NCBI GenBank assembly: GCA_013298245.1
Contig: JAAFHD010000101.1
Coordinates: forward strand, 1,417-10,083
Source of the DNA: Alphaproteobacteria bacterium
Lineage (GTDB): Bacteria > Pseudomonadota > Alphaproteobacteria > Acetobacterales > Acetobacteraceae
DNA length: 8,667 nucleotides
Reading direction: 5' to 3'
The notes beneath the pieces are model-generated. The model did not search any database. It worked only from the letters and a program-made list of their open reading frames with translations, and was not told where the DNA came from. Positions 1 through 5,712 of this stretch are shown here, piece by piece. A program made the position numbers and the translations under genes. The first letter of the stretch is position 1, and every line of letters starts with the position of its first letter.

Positions 1-69
1 ATAGACCAGCGCCTTGGGCGTCACGAAACCGACGATGGAAATGCCCAGCATTTCCAGCCCCTCGAACAT
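1..69 (-). CDS. tctA: TctA-family TTT permease large subunit, N-terminal fragment
   Basis: Only the first 23 codons are present; the gene runs off the left edge. The reading starts MFEGLEMLGISIVGFVTPKA, and the segment GFVTPKALVY fits the N-terminus of TctA permeases, which usually have an ALTPTNLLY-like motif just before the first glycine-rich membrane region. TctA is the roughly 500-residue multi-spanning permease of tripartite tricarboxylate transporters, working with TctB and the periplasmic TctC/Bug protein. Its ATG shares one base with the tctB stop (TGATG), so translation is probably coupled. No clear Shine-Dalgarno sequence is visible upstream. Position after tctC and tctB supports the call more strongly than the short sequence does. 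Confidence 0.75.
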   Translation of the reverse strand, partial: MFEGLEMLGISIVGFVTPKALVY

Positions 70-536
70 CAGGGCAACCGCACCAGAAACAGATTCTGAA
101 ATGTCAGAGTGACCGCCGCCGAAGCACCCGCGGCAATCAACGCCGCATTCACCGCACCTCGCGCCAGCGTGCCCGCCGCGCGCCGTTCCGGCCATTCAAA
201 GATCATGATCGCGCTGAACACGAAGCCCGCCGCCGCCAGCCAGAACGGCACGCCCGAGCCCACAACACCCACGCCAAAAACCAGCGTGATCGCAATCGCG
301 GCCGCCACGCGCCAAGGCTCCGCCGCCGGCGGATCCTCCGCCGCCACCGGCCGGCGCAGCAGCAACACCAACCCAAAAACCACGATCACCGCACCCAGCA
401 AACCCGGCACCAACCCCGGCACTGTCCATGGGTTGATATGCTGCTGTTCCAGCCGATCCATCCGCCAGGATTCAGCCGTGATCGCAACACCCAGCAGCAC
501 CCAGAAAATGCCGAAGCGGCGATCCGTGCCGGTCAC
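69..536 (-). CDS. tctB: TctB-family TTT small membrane subunit
   Basis: The product has 155 residues, a normal length for TctB, the small membrane subunit that partners the TctA permease. The N-terminal DRRFGIFWVLLGVAIT resembles the usual start of the family. Four hydrophobic stretches can be seen, at about residues 8-22, 38-60, 76-112 (probably a double pass with a GVPFW-type turn) and 122-150. The start codon is GTG, overlapping the tctC stop by 4 nt (GTGA), and no strong ribosome binding site lies in front of it, so translation is probably coupled to tctC. It is followed directly by the tctA start. TctB proteins diverge strongly in sequence, so the call rests on hydrophobic pattern, length and position between tctC and tctA. 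Confidence 0.87.
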   Translation of the reverse strand: MTGTDRRFGIFWVLLGVAITAESWRMDRLEQQHINPWTVPGLVPGLLGAVIVVFGLVLLLRRPVAAEDPPAAEPWRVAAAIAITLVFGVGVVGSGVPFWLAAAGFVFSAIMIFEWPERRAAGTLARGAVNAALIAAGASAAVTLTFQNLFLVRLP

Positions 537-1537
537 AGCCGCTGGATGCCCACCGTATCCGGAGAGACGCGCGCCGTGCCCGCATCGAAGTACAACCAGG
601 CCGTCTGCCGCACCATCACCCAGGCCGCATCATGCGCCGCCTGCCCATGCAGCGGGCCGAAAACAGCCGCGCGGTTCTGCGCGTATTCCTGCAGGCGCGC
701 GCTGTTGCGGATGCGGCTTTCCCAAACCTGCGACATGGACGCGACGATATGCTCCGGCACGCCACGCGGCGCCCAAATGCCAAAATAATTCAGCGGCGCC
801 GGCATGTTCGGCAGCCACCGCCGCACCGATGGAATCTCGCCAAAACCCTGCAAGGTGATCGGGTTCTCCGCCTGAACCGCCAGCGGAATCAACCGCCGGC
901 CGCGGATCATCTCCGCCATCTCCACCAGCAGCTGCGCGACCACCGGCACTTCGCCCGCAACGGCGGCCAGCACGGCTGGGTTGCCACCATCATAGGTCGC
1001 ATGCCGATAATTCACGCCCGGCGCCGCCTGGCGGATCGTCTCCATCATGTTGCGCCCCGCCGACGACACGCCGGCCGTGCCAACCGCGATATCGCGCCGC
1101 TGCTGCAACGCCTGCAACAACGCGCCGAAATCGCGGAAGCCCGAAGCCGGATTCACGCTGATCGTGTTCACATTCGCCACGGTGAAAAACAGGTGCCAAT
1201 CCCGCAGCTCGGTATCGAGCAACCCAAGCACCTTGTAGCAGCCCACATCCACCGCAGCCCCCGCCGCCCAGGTCATCCCATCGCGCGCCGCCTGCAACGC
1301 ATTGCGCGTGCCGATGGAACCCGAAGCCCCCGGCTGATTCACGATCACAAAACGCTGCCCAAACGCCTCCTCCAACTCCACCGCCACCACGCGCGCCATC
1401 TGGTCGGTGGAACCGCCCGCGGCCCATGGCACGATGATCGTCACGGGCCGGTCCGGGCGCCAATTCGTGCCCTGCGCCTGCACCATCGCGGGCGCGGCAA
1501 GTGATGCGGCCATCAGGCTGCGGCGGGTGGTGGACAT
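533..1537 (-). CDS. tctC: TctC/Bug-family periplasmic substrate-binding protein of a TTT transporter
   Basis: The product has 334 residues and binds a small organic solute in the periplasm for delivery to TctA/TctB. The N-terminus is a signal peptide with a Tat-like double arginine (TTRRSLM, residues 3-9), a hydrophobic alanine-rich core and a likely cleavage after Ala21. Two Bug hallmarks are clear: IIVPWAAGGSTDQMAR at about residues 34-49 and VNQPGASGSIG at 66-76, the loops that hold the ligand carboxylate in known Bug structures. An upstream ATG at 1594 would give 19 more residues, but it has no ribosome binding site and would bury the signal peptide; AGGAAGG 8 nt before 1537 decides the start. 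The stop overlaps the tctB GTG. Bug ligands (citrate, other dicarboxylates, amino acids, nicotinate, aromatic or sugar acids) cannot be inferred from sequence; the divergent enzyme operon suggests a sugar acid or hydroxy acid. Confidence 0.92.
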   Translation of the reverse strand: MSTTRRSLMAASLAAPAMVQAQGTNWRPDRPVTIIVPWAAGGSTDQMARVVAVELEEAFGQRFVIVNQPGASGSIGTRNALQAARDGMTWAAGAAVDVGCYKVLGLLDTELRDWHLFFTVANVNTISVNPASGFRDFGALLQALQQRRDIAVGTAGVSSAGRNMMETIRQAAPGVNYRHATYDGGNPAVLAAVAGEVPVVAQLLVEMAEMIRGRRLIPLAVQAENPITLQGFGEIPSVRRWLPNMPAPLNYFGIWAPRGVPEHIVASMSQVWESRIRNSARLQEYAQNRAAVFGPLHGQAAHDAAWVMVRQTAWLYFDAGTARVSPDTVGIQRL

Positions 1538-1545
1538 GGTTTTTT

Positions 1546-1552
1546 CCTTCCT
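1546..1552 (-). promoter_or_regulatory. Shine-Dalgarno sequence fixing the tctC start
   Basis: On the minus strand this reads AGGAAGG and lies 8 nt before the ATG at 1537. It is the only good ribosome binding site near the 5' end of tctC and supports this start over the upstream in-frame ATG at 1594. Confidence 0.8.
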
Positions 1553-1590
1553 CGCTTTGTTGCGATGGTGCGACCGTGCAGGCAGCCGCG

Positions 1591-2403
1591 TCAACCGAAC
1601 TCAGGGCCGGCGAAGACGAAGTTTTGTCCAGGTTTGGTGGGCGGCATCTCGCCCAGCACCATGCGCGTGAAGGGGCGCTGCGCCGATGCGCCATGCGCGC
1701 AGAGCCAGGTGGCGACAGGCGTCGCCGCATCGGCCAGGTCCAGCACGGCGGCTCGGCCCAACGCGTTGCGCGCAGCGGCGATCAGCGCCATCGCGGTGGG
1801 CGCATCCTGCGCCACGACCGGCCCGATCTGCGGTGCGCGCAGCCCATCGCGCGCCAGCACGAAGCCGCCCGGCGCGACAAAGGCCGCGCCCGGCGCGCGG
1901 GCCGCGAAGCCTTGCAGAAGCGCCGCGCGCGGCGCGCCAAAAGCGGCGGCGTCCAGCGCCAGAACACCCGCCCAATCATCGCCCGTCATGGCACGCGGCG
2001 CGGCGCCATCGGGCATCGGCAGCGCATCCGGCACGGACCAGCGCGCAAAGCCCAGCACGTCACGAAAGCCCAGCTGCCGATAGACCTCTCGCCCCGCCGG
2101 CGTCGCATCCAGCGCGATGCCCGGCGTGCCATCCAGCCGCGCGATCGCCCAGCGCATCAACGCGGTCGCCAGCCCCGCACGCCGACGATCGGGGCGCACC
2201 AGCACCATGGAAATCCACGCCAGCGACGCGCCGTATGGCAGCACCGCCGCGGTCGCCGCCAGGCAATCAAGGTCACCATCATCAATGGCCGCGACCGCGC
2301 CATCGCGCAGGAAGTACCGCCAATCCGCCGCCACCTGGTTCCAGCCGATCCGCGCGGACAGCGCGGCAGCGCGTGGCAGATCGGCTTCGGTGGCGGGTCG
2401 CAT
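1591..2403 (-). CDS. GNAT-family N-acetyltransferase with C-terminal Acetyltransf_18-like domain
   Basis: The product has 270 residues. The N-terminal half (about 1-125) has the GNAT fold signature: a start of type MRPATEADLP, the beta-4/motif A stretch WISMVLVRPDRRRAGLATAL at about 63-82 with the RxxGxA acetyl-CoA pyrophosphate loop, and YRQLGF at 108-113. The C-terminal half (about 140-270) resembles the second, degenerate GNAT domain of YitH-like proteins (Acetyltransf_18), with DAAAFGAPRAALLQ at 151-164, FTRMVLG at 245-251 and an AGPEFG end. GNAT enzymes transfer acetyl groups from acetyl-CoA to amines; the substrate here is unknown. The ATG at 2403 is the only usable start, because the frame is closed by a stop a few codons upstream. 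It sits 53 nt before tctC on the same strand, so cotranscription is possible, but no functional link is evident. Confidence 0.88.
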   Translation of the reverse strand: MRPATEADLPRAAALSARIGWNQVAADWRYFLRDGAVAAIDDGDLDCLAATAAVLPYGASLAWISMVLVRPDRRRAGLATALMRWAIARLDGTPGIALDATPAGREVYRQLGFRDVLGFARWSVPDALPMPDGAAPRAMTGDDWAGVLALDAAAFGAPRAALLQGFAARAPGAAFVAPGGFVLARDGLRAPQIGPVVAQDAPTAMALIAAARNALGRAAVLDLADAATPVATWLCAHGASAQRPFTRMVLGEMPPTKPGQNFVFAGPEFG

Positions 2404-2425
2404 CCGCCCAGCGTCGCGCCCTGGC

Positions 2426-2459
2426 GCGCGGCGTCAAGGCTGGACGTAGCGCGGCGTCA
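2426..2459. repeat. 11-bp direct repeat in the divergent promoter region, candidate operator
   Basis: GCGCGGCGTCA occurs at 2426-2436 and again at 2449-2459, a period of 23 bp, roughly two helical turns. On the opposite strand the two copies read TTGACGCCGCGC and CTGACGCCGCGC. The match is exact over 11 bp but uses GC-rich words common in this genome, so a chance origin cannot be excluded. The position between divergent operons makes a regulator-binding site a reasonable guess. Confidence 0.4.
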
Positions 2460-2479
2460 GGCGCAGGAATCACCCATGC

Positions 2480-2486
2480 GGGGGAG
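2480..2486 (+). promoter_or_regulatory. Shine-Dalgarno sequence of the first enzyme-operon gene
   Basis: GGGGGAG ends 6 nt before the ATG at 2493. The same frame stays open far upstream, opposite the GNAT gene; this site marks the true start. Confidence 0.7.
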
Positions 2487-2492
2487 CGCGTG

Positions 2493-3302
2493 ATGCGGAT
2501 ATCGCTGTGCAATGAGGTGGTGGCCACGCTGCCCTTCGTCGAACAAGCCAGGCTTGCCGCCGCACTCGGCTATGACGGCCTGGAAGTGGCACCCTTCACG
2601 CTGGACGCCGAAGCGCCGCACATGCTGCCCGCCCCGCGCATCGCCGAATTGCGCCGCATCGCGCAGGACGAAGGCGCGCCGATCACATCGCTGCATTGGC
2701 TGCTGGTGGCACCCACAGGGCTGTCGATCACCGACACCGCGCTGCGCGCGCGCACCCTGGACGTGATGCAGCGCTTGATCGCACTAGCTGCCGGGCTGGG
2801 CGCCACGCTGCTGGTGCATGGCTCGCCAAAGCAGCGACACGTGGCAGCCGATGGCGACGCGGCGCGCGCCGAAGACGCCATGGCACGCGCCGGCGAATGG
2901 GCCGCCGCACACGGCCTGACCTATTGCCTGGAACCGCTGGATGCCGGGCAGACCAACTGGGCGCGCACCGTGGCCGAAGCGATGGAGATCGTCCGCCGCA
3001 TCAACAACCCCGCGCTGCGCACCATGCTGGACGTCAGCGCCGCCGGAAACGGAGAGACGGAACCGGCGGCCGAATTGCTGCGCCGGCACATCCCCTCCGG
3101 CCTGATCGCGCATGTGCATCTGAACGACCGCAACCGCCGCGCGCCTGGCCAAGGCAGCGACCGCTTCGCGCCAGTTTTCGCGGCGCTGCGCGACACCGCA
3201 TACGCCGGTTTCTGCGCCGTCGAACCTTTCGACTATCACCCTGATGGCGCGACCTCCGCCGCGCGCGCCATCGGCTATCTGCGAGGAATCCTGGACGCAT
3301 GA
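2493..3302 (+). CDS. Sugar-phosphate isomerase/epimerase-like TIM-barrel protein
   Basis: The product has 269 residues, typical of the xylose isomerase-like TIM-barrel (AP_endonuc_2) family that includes D-tagatose 3-epimerase, hydroxypyruvate isomerase and IolE/IolI. Early strands are recognisable in YDGLEVAPF (27-35) and LLVHGSP (106-112). The likely metal ligands are Glu147 (CLEPLD), Asp180 (TMLDVS), a histidine of AHVHLNDRNRR (His207 or His209) and Glu244 (AVEPFDYH). The Glu147-Asp180 spacing of 33 equals that in tagatose 3-epimerase, and Arg215 falls where a substrate arginine would be expected. The histidine usually found three residues after the metal Asp is replaced by Ala183. The probable role is isomerising or epimerising a sugar, keto sugar or related acid; the exact reaction is unknown. 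It is the first of four overlapping genes; its stop overlaps the next start by 4 nt (ATGA). The upstream open frame is an antisense artefact. Confidence 0.85.
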   Translation: MRISLCNEVVATLPFVEQARLAAALGYDGLEVAPFTLDAEAPHMLPAPRIAELRRIAQDEGAPITSLHWLLVAPTGLSITDTALRARTLDVMQRLIALAAGLGATLLVHGSPKQRHVAADGDAARAEDAMARAGEWAAAHGLTYCLEPLDAGQTNWARTVAEAMEIVRRINNPALRTMLDVSAAGNGETEPAAELLRRHIPSGLIAHVHLNDRNRRAPGQGSDRFAPVFAALRDTAYAGFCAVEPFDYHPDGATSAARAIGYLRGILDA

Positions 3303-4723
3303 CCGACGCCCCGCGCTTCACCCTGATAGAAACACAAAGGCTGGAATGGCCGTTCAAATTGCGGCTGCCATTTCGCTTCGGTGTCATCACCGTCACGCAT
3401 GGGCGCCAGGCGGTGGTGCGCGCGCGCATCCGCCTGGAAGACGGCCGCGAGGGCTGGGGCATCGCCGCCGAAAGCCTGGCCGCAAAATGGTTCGACAAGA
3501 ACCCGGCGCTGTCGGATGCGCAGAATGAACAACAGTTGCGGCGGGCGCTGGAACTGGCCGAAGCCGCGACCACCGGCGCCGACACCGCCTTCGGCCATTT
3601 CGCCAATTCCTATACGGCCGTCACGGCAGCGGCGGGTGCTGAAGCCTTGAACCCGCTGGTCGCGAGCTATGGCCGCGCGCTGCTGGACCGCGCCATGCTG
3701 GACGCGTTGCTGAAGCTGCATGGCGTGTCGTTCTGGGATGGCATGCGCGCGAATATCGGCGGCATGGGCGCGCATGCGGTGGCGCCTGATCTGGCCGGTT
3801 TCGACCTGCCGCGCATGCTGGCCGAAGCGCAGCCGCTGCGCCGTCTGCACGCGCGCCACACGGTGGGCCTGGTGGACCCGATCACCGCCGCGGATCAATC
3901 CGAACGCGTCAATGACGGCCTGCCGGAAACGCTGGAAGAAGTCGCGAACGGCTATCGCCATCGCTACTGGAAACTGAAAGTCGGCGGCAACATCGCGGCG
4001 GATGTGGAACGCCTGGCCGCCATCGCCTCCGTGCTGGACCGGATGCATGGCGGCTACCACGCCTCGCTGGATGGCAATGAACAGTACGAAGACGCGGAAG
4101 GCGCGCTGGCGCTGTGGCGCGCGATGGAGGCTGATGCGCGGCTGAAAAAACTCTGCGCCTCCATCATCTACATCGAACAACCAGTGAAACGCGCGCGCGC
4201 GCTGGAAACCGGCATGGCCGCACTCGCCGCCGCGCGCCCCGTCATTATCGACGAAAGCGACGGGCCGCTCGATGCCTTCGTCACCGGCCGCAAGCTTGGC
4301 TATGCCGGCGTGTCGTCCAAGGCGTGCAAGGGCGTGTGGCGCAGCATCATCAACCTCGCACGCTGCCGCATGTGGAACGCCGAGGAAGGGCGCGAACGCT
4401 ACTTCATGTCGGCCGAGGATTTGACCACGCTGGCGGGCGTGTGCGTGCAGCAGGACCTGGCGCTGGTGTCGCTGCTCGGCCTGCCGCATGTGGAGCGCAA
4501 CGGGCACCACTTCGTCGATGGTTTCGCCGGCCGCCCGCGCGCAGAAGCTGCGCGTTTTCTCGCAGCCCACCCGACGCTCTACGCCGACACATCGCGCGGC
4601 CCGCGCCTTGCGATCCGCGACGGCATGCTGGAACTCGACAGCATCGACGTGCCCGGATTGGGTGCGACCATCGAACCCGATTTCGCCACGATGGAGGCGA
4701 TGCCGAAAGCCAACTGGCCATGA
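3299..4723 (+). CDS. Enolase-superfamily protein, MLE/mandelate racemase type
   Basis: The product has 474 residues, longer than the usual 360-410. Enolase-superfamily enzymes abstract a proton next to a carboxylate and stabilise the enediolate with Mg2+. An N-terminal capping domain (about 1-145) precedes the barrel. Catalytic elements appear in order: KLK (Lys225, Lys227) on the second strand; Asp258 in SLDGNEQ; Glu293 in YIEQP; Asp318-Glu319 in IIDES; Lys341 in VSSKACKG. The Glu-Asp spacing (25) and Asp-Lys spacing (23) match muconate lactonizing enzyme closely, so Lys227 and Lys341 are the probable acid/base pair and Asp258, Glu293 and Asp318 the metal ligands. Extra length lies at about 145-215 (glycine- and histidine-containing) and between Asp258 and Glu293. 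Dehydration, racemisation or cycloisomerisation of a hydroxy or sugar acid is likely; which one cannot be told. A GAGGAA site lies 10 nt before the ATG. It overlaps both neighbours by 4 nt. Confidence 0.85.
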   Translation: MTDAPRFTLIETQRLEWPFKLRLPFRFGVITVTHGRQAVVRARIRLEDGREGWGIAAESLAAKWFDKNPALSDAQNEQQLRRALELAEAATTGADTAFGHFANSYTAVTAAAGAEALNPLVASYGRALLDRAMLDALLKLHGVSFWDGMRANIGGMGAHAVAPDLAGFDLPRMLAEAQPLRRLHARHTVGLVDPITAADQSERVNDGLPETLEEVANGYRHRYWKLKVGGNIAADVERLAAIASVLDRMHGGYHASLDGNEQYEDAEGALALWRAMEADARLKKLCASIIYIEQPVKRARALETGMAALAAARPVIIDESDGPLDAFVTGRKLGYAGVSSKACKGVWRSIINLARCRMWNAEEGRERYFMSAEDLTTLAGVCVQQDLALVSLLGLPHVERNGHHFVDGFAGRPRAEAARFLAAHPTLYADTSRGPRLAIRDGMLELDSIDVPGLGATIEPDFATMEAMPKANWP

Positions 4724-5712
4724 TCATCACCGACGAAGCCATGCTGGAAGAGGTGATGACGCGCCCCGATCCAGCACTGGTGGCAGACCTGGCGCGCGTG
4801 CCCGGCGACATCCTGGTGCTGGGTGCCGCGGGCAAGATGGGGCCAACACTTTGCCGCATGGCCAAGCGCGCCGACCCGGCGCGGCGCGTCATCGCCGTCG
4901 CGCGCTGGTCCGAACCCGAACTGCGCGCGCGGATGGAAAGCTGGGGCATCGAGTGCGTCACCGCCGACCTGATGCACGACCTGGCGTCGCTGCCCGATGC
5001 ACCCAACGTCGTGTTCATGGCCGCGCGCAAATTCGGCAGCACCGGCAACGAAGCCCTGACCTGGGCGATGAACGTGCTGCTGCCCGCGCGTGTCGCCGCG
5101 CGCTATGCCGCCAGCCGCATCGTGTTTTTCTCCACCGGCAATGTGCTGCCCATGCTGCCCGTCAACGGCCCCGCGCCGGATGAGGACACAGCACCCGCCC
5201 CCATCGGCGATTACGCCGCCAGCTGCCTCGGGCGCGAACGCGCCTTCCAACATTCCGGCGCGCGCACCTTCGGCATCCGGCTGAACTACGCGATCGATTT
5301 GCGATACGGCGTGCTGCACGACGTCGCGACCAAGGTTTGGAATGGCGTGCCGGTGCCGCTGGCGATGGGCCACGCCAACGTCATCTGGCAGGGCGACGCC
5401 AATGCCTGGACGCTGCGCGCGCTGGCCCGCGCCGACACCACCTGCCCCATCCTGAACGTGACCGGGCCGGAGACAGTTTCCATCAGCTGGCTGGCCCAGC
5501 AATTCGCGCGCCGCATGGGGCGCGACGTGACCTTCGCGGGCGAGGAAGCACCCAACGCGCTGCTGTCCAACGCCGCCCGCGCCTTCGCCACATTCGGCTA
5601 CCCGACAGTGCCGTTGGCGCACATGATCGACTGGGTTTCGGCATGGGTCGCGCAAGGCGGCCGCGCGCTCGGCAAACCCACGAAATTCGAAGTGCGCGAC
5701 GGGAGGTTCTGA
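4720..5712 (+). CDS. NAD-dependent epimerase/dehydratase-like (extended SDR) protein
   Basis: The product has 330 residues. A Rossmann nucleotide-binding motif GxxGxxG is seen in VLGAAGKMG (33-41) and a basic ARW after the second strand at 61-63. VVFMAARKFG (97-106) matches the strand and loop that close over NAD in extended SDRs, and VFFSTGNVLP (135-144) holds the catalytic-serine equivalent Ser138. The active-site YxxxK motif instead reads YAASC (Tyr165 to Cys169), followed by LGRE in the usual helix, so the lysine is replaced by cysteine. NVTGPETVS (246-254) is typical of the C-terminal substrate domain. The likely role is NAD(P)-linked oxidation, epimerisation or dehydration of a sugar-like substrate, with altered chemistry possible. 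There is no good ribosome binding site; the ATG overlaps the preceding stop by 4 nt, so expression probably depends on coupling. A second ATG at 4741 is an alternative start. Confidence 0.83.
   Translation: MIITDEAMLEEVMTRPDPALVADLARVPGDILVLGAAGKMGPTLCRMAKRADPARRVIAVARWSEPELRARMESWGIECVTADLMHDLASLPDAPNVVFMAARKFGSTGNEALTWAMNVLLPARVAARYAASRIVFFSTGNVLPMLPVNGPAPDEDTAPAPIGDYAASCLGRERAFQHSGARTFGIRLNYAIDLRYGVLHDVATKVWNGVPVPLAMGHANVIWQGDANAWTLRALARADTTCPILNVTGPETVSISWLAQQFARRMGRDVTFAGEEAPNALLSNAARAFATFGYPTVPLAHMIDWVSAWVAQGGRALGKPTKFEVRDGRF
5701..5706 (+). promoter_or_regulatory. Shine-Dalgarno sequence of the DapA-like gene
   Basis: GGGAGG lies 5 nt before the ATG at 5712, inside the last codons of the preceding gene. 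It supports this start rather than a longer upstream frame overlapping the epimerase-like gene. Confidence 0.75.

Larger units (their letters stand above)
2404..2492. promoter_or_regulatory. Divergent promoter region between the GNAT/tct genes and the enzyme operon
   Basis: This 89-bp gap separates two divergent gene sets and should hold both promoters. It contains an 11-bp direct repeat (annotated separately). On the minus strand one repeat copy includes TTGACG, a near-consensus -35 hexamer, but the sequence 17 nt further on (ACGCTG) is a poor -10, so no promoter is assigned with confidence. No transcription factor gene is adjacent. The location follows from gene layout; the promoter details are inference. 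Confidence 0.5.

Noticed and set aside
109..858. Plus-strand open frame of 249 codons opposite tctB/tctC
   Set aside because: It has a low-complexity Ala/Pro/Thr/Arg composition, no recognisable family, and lies antisense to two well-supported transporter genes. It is an artefact of GC-rich third positions.
632..1504. Plus-strand open frame of 290 codons opposite tctC
   Set aside because: Its translation is His/Arg-rich without domain signatures, and the opposite strand carries a clear Bug protein with signal peptide.
1686..2492. N-terminal extension of the isomerase-like gene
   Set aside because: The frame is open, but the extension is Arg/Pro/Ala-rich noise antisense to the GNAT gene; a good Shine-Dalgarno sequence and family alignment put the start at 2493.
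1501..2493. Plus-strand open frame of 330 codons ending at the isomerase start
   Set aside because: The TGATG junction with the isomerase gene looks like coupling, but the protein is Arg/Gln-rich and antisense to the GNAT gene, which has clear motifs.
3275..4570. Minus-strand open frame of 431 codons
   Set aside because: It is antisense to the enolase-superfamily gene, whose catalytic residues are in the plus-strand frame; the minus translation is His/Gln/Arg-rich with no family features.
4579..5655. Minus-strand open frame of 358 codons
   Set aside because: It is antisense to the epimerase-like gene and shows no motif.
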